A DNA stretch of 43,212 nt from the NCBI RefSeq assembly GCF_001292705.1, contig NZ_LGAK01000035.1, positions 1-43,212 on the forward strand. Direction: 5' to 3'. The notes below the pieces were generated by a model. The model was not told the origin of the DNA and searched no databases. It saw nothing but the letters and a program-made list of their open reading frames with translations. A program made the translations under genes and the position numbers. This DNA is from Marinagarivorans algicola. Lineage in GTDB: Bacteria; Pseudomonadota; Gammaproteobacteria; Pseudomonadales; Cellvibrionaceae. Every line of letters begins with the position of its first letter. Within the stretch, counting starts at the first letter, position 1. Below, one piece after another: positions 41,816 to 43,212 of the stretch.

Positions 41816-42312
41816 GGTTTCGTTTGGTATTTGATCATCAGTAAAGGAAACATGTCGCAAAGCTTCGCAAAATGTGCGCAAGTAAAAACATGCCGTGTAT
41901 ACTGGGCTGAGCCAAGAAAACGAGGAAAGATGCGCCATTCACTCAAAAAGTATCTATTATTTGAATGAACGGGCGTAAAAGATCACTCAGGAAACGAGAA
42001 GCCAATCGCAAATTACGACATGGTTAAAAAACAACCATATATAGATAATTGCTAATAGGTTAATATTTGGTCACGTTTGGGTTCGCCCATAATATAGGCT
42101 GTGTGCAAGCAACCAGGCTTAGGCTTACATTGCTAGCCGTGGAAACAAGGATACAACCTATAAACGATGGAGCTGTTGAGCGCTTAAGCAATCAACACTA
42201 ATGGAAGCTAGCCGGTACGGTTAGTCTTTCAAAACAAATTTGGCTTGCTACTTATTTTTAGGCAGCAGGTCTTACTAGCTAATAAAAGACAACCACCCCG
42301 GGGGTTTTATTA

Positions 42313-43212
42313 ATGTTCTCCGCTAAAACAATACTGGTCAGATCGGTACTACTTGCCGTAATGACAACATCCATTGCCGCATGCGGCAGTGGCAAAAAGG
42401 TTTCTGAACCTGTAATCACAGATCCAACAACCAGTTCATCGGCTGTTGCTTCATCAACCGATGGCACTACGTCATCATCTGACGGTACTGCCTCATCAAC
42501 CGATGGCACTACGTCATCATCTGAAGGCACTGCGTCATCAACCGATGGCACTGCGTCTTCAACAAGTGACACAGCATCGTCATCTTCAATAACTAGTTCA
42601 ATGTCTTCTGTTATTGTGGTTGTGCCTAGCTCAAGTGCTCCTGCTTCAAGCTCAAGCGTTCCTGCTTCTAGTTCAAGTGCTCCTGCTTCTAGTTCAAGCG
42701 CTCCTGCTTCTAGTTCATCATCTGCCAGCCCAATGCCAACAGATCCTGTTGACTGTAGTACGATTGATATAGCGGCAGGTAAGGCTGCTTATACCGCTTC
42801 TAGCTGTACGCTTTGCCACGGCGGATTTGAAGAAAGTACCGGAATGGCTCCTGGTGGGGCATCTGCCGGCTTCGATGTTAATAATTTTGTAGAATTTAAT
42901 GAATCAGCGACATCGTTGAACACATATCTCGCAACCAAAATGATGAACTTTAAAATGGGTTGTGCTGCTGGTGACAGTGATTGTGAGCAAAAGGCTGATA
43001 ATATTGCTGCTTACCTAAAAGAATCTTCGGGTATGCCTTATTGTCAAACAGCTTCTTCAAGCTCAGCGCCTGTTGTTTCTAGCTCTTCAAGCTCTAGTGT
43101 GATCGTTGTTCCTCCTTCTTCAAGCTCAAGCGTTCCCGCTCCTAGCTCAAGTGCTCCTGCTTCTAGCTCAAGCGTTCCCGCTCCTAGCTCAAGCGCTCCT
43201 GCTTCAAGCTCA
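42313..43212 (+). CDS. Ser-rich cytochrome c lipoprotein (partial, runs off the window)
   Basis: 300 codons, open to the window end; no stop. Signal peptide with lipobox IAAC (C24), so a surface or outer-membrane lipoprotein. Residues 30-140 are low complexity: five 7-residue SSTDGTT/SSSDGTA repeats then SSSAPA/SSSVPA repeats. A single class I cytochrome c domain follows (about 147-233) with haem motif CTLCH (165-169) and candidate axial Met in MMNFKM, then another Ser/Pro linker (APVVSS..., VPAPSSSAPAS) leading to a domain beyond the window. Poly-Ser linkers are typical of Cellvibrionaceae surface enzymes and redox proteins. The start is supported by GGGGG 8-9 bases upstream, embedded in a CCCCGGGGG self-complementary stretch. 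Confidence 0.85.
   Translation, partial: MFSAKTILVRSVLLAVMTTSIAACGSGKKVSEPVITDPTTSSSAVASSTDGTTSSSDGTASSTDGTTSSSEGTASSTDGTASSTSDTASSSSITSSMSSVIVVVPSSSAPASSSSVPASSSSAPASSSSAPASSSSSASPMPTDPVDCSTIDIAAGKAAYTASSCTLCHGGFEESTGMAPGGASAGFDVNNFVEFNESATSLNTYLATKMMNFKMGCAAGDSDCEQKADNIAAYLKESSGMPYCQTASSSSAPVVSSSSSSSVIVVPPSSSSSVPAPSSSAPASSSSVPAPSSSAPASSS
42451..42555 (+). repeat. Five tandem 21-bp units in the lipoprotein gene
   Basis: Five in-frame 21-bp units (starting TCATCAACCGATGGCACTAC or TCATCATCTGACGGTACTGC) encode SSTDGTT, SSSDGTA, SSTDGTT, SSSEGTA, SSTDGTA. The alternation suggests duplication of a 42-bp pair, so the linker length may vary between strains. Confidence 0.9.

Larger units (their letters stand above)
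41100..42312. other. Candidate oriC region
   Basis: 1.2 kb without a gene after mnmE, the location of oriC in many gammaproteobacteria (between mnmE/mioC and mnmG). Perfect DnaA boxes (TTATNCACA): 41398-41406, 41575-41583, 41674-41682; one-mismatch forms at 41342-41350, 41386-41394, 41415-41423, 41461-41469 and 41524-41532. A very AT-rich core follows at about 41630-41815. A hairpin of 9 bp at 41234-41259 (AAACCACAG / CTGTGGTTT) and an inverted repeat CTAACCC / GGGTTAG at 41589-41610 flank it. The stretch 41840-42312 shows no feature I can name. Confidence 0.75.

Noticed and set aside
41840-42312. Possible c-di-GMP or other riboswitch upstream of the cytochrome lipoprotein
   Set aside because: I looked for the GEMM core (GCAAAG-type and paired segments) and found only fragments such as AGCCGGTACGG; not enough to support a call.
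42279-42572. Minus-strand open frame with VPSVDDAVPS-type repeats
   Set aside because: It is the antisense reading of the tandem repeats in the Ser-rich lipoprotein gene; the plus strand has signal peptide, lipobox and haem motif.

Overview
The window looks like a chromosomal segment around the replication origin of a marine, polysaccharide-degrading gammaproteobacterium, most likely of the Cellvibrionaceae (Saccharophagus / Cellvibrio / Teredinibacter relatives). The basis is the conserved block gyrB-recF-dnaN-dnaA | rpmH-rnpA-yidD-yidC-mnmE, together with secreted proteins that carry family 2 carbohydrate-binding modules (CBM2) joined by poly-serine linkers, a hallmark of that group. No database search was possible; all family names rest on motifs read from the translated sequence.

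Layout. Positions 1-8.4 kb hold scattered single genes: a cytoplasmic methyltransferase, a hexapeptide acyltransferase, an MscS channel, an exported methyltransferase-like protein, an AI-2E-type membrane protein, a CsbD stress protein, a membrane-anchored EEP-family hydrolase and two small unknown proteins. At 8.6-10.7 kb are two cobalamin genes (cbiB, cobD). From 11.4 to 21.2 kb come a GPH-type sugar symporter, a SHOCT-domain protein, tex, coaD, rsmD, a membrane diguanylate cyclase with a periplasmic sensor, and a MarC-family protein. From 21.3 to 27.8 kb, all on the minus strand, lies the most distinctive locus: a P460-like haem lipoprotein, a CBM2-YceI protein, a 1083-residue CBM2-YceI-FN3-cytochrome c-DUF1592/1588-type fusion, and a DUF1552 protein. 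This resembles the Cellvibrio Cbp2D/Cbp2E redox proteins implicated in cellulose oxidation and suggests an electron-transfer apparatus anchored on cellulose or chitin. An unknown helical protein follows, then gyrB-recF-dnaN-dnaA (minus) and rpmH to mnmE (plus), diverging from about 36.3-37.0 kb. After mnmE there is a 1.2 kb non-coding stretch with several DnaA boxes and a very AT-rich core (candidate oriC), then the start of a Ser-rich cytochrome c lipoprotein that runs off the window.

Signals outside the genes include two perfect parS palindromes inside recF, DnaA boxes both upstream of dnaA and downstream of mnmE, four good intrinsic terminators, and a dispersed intergenic repeat (at least four, probably five copies). 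The best copies of that repeat differ mainly at third codon positions, as if the element descends from, or is, a small protein-coding sequence. No tRNA, rRNA, CRISPR array or intact insertion sequence was seen.
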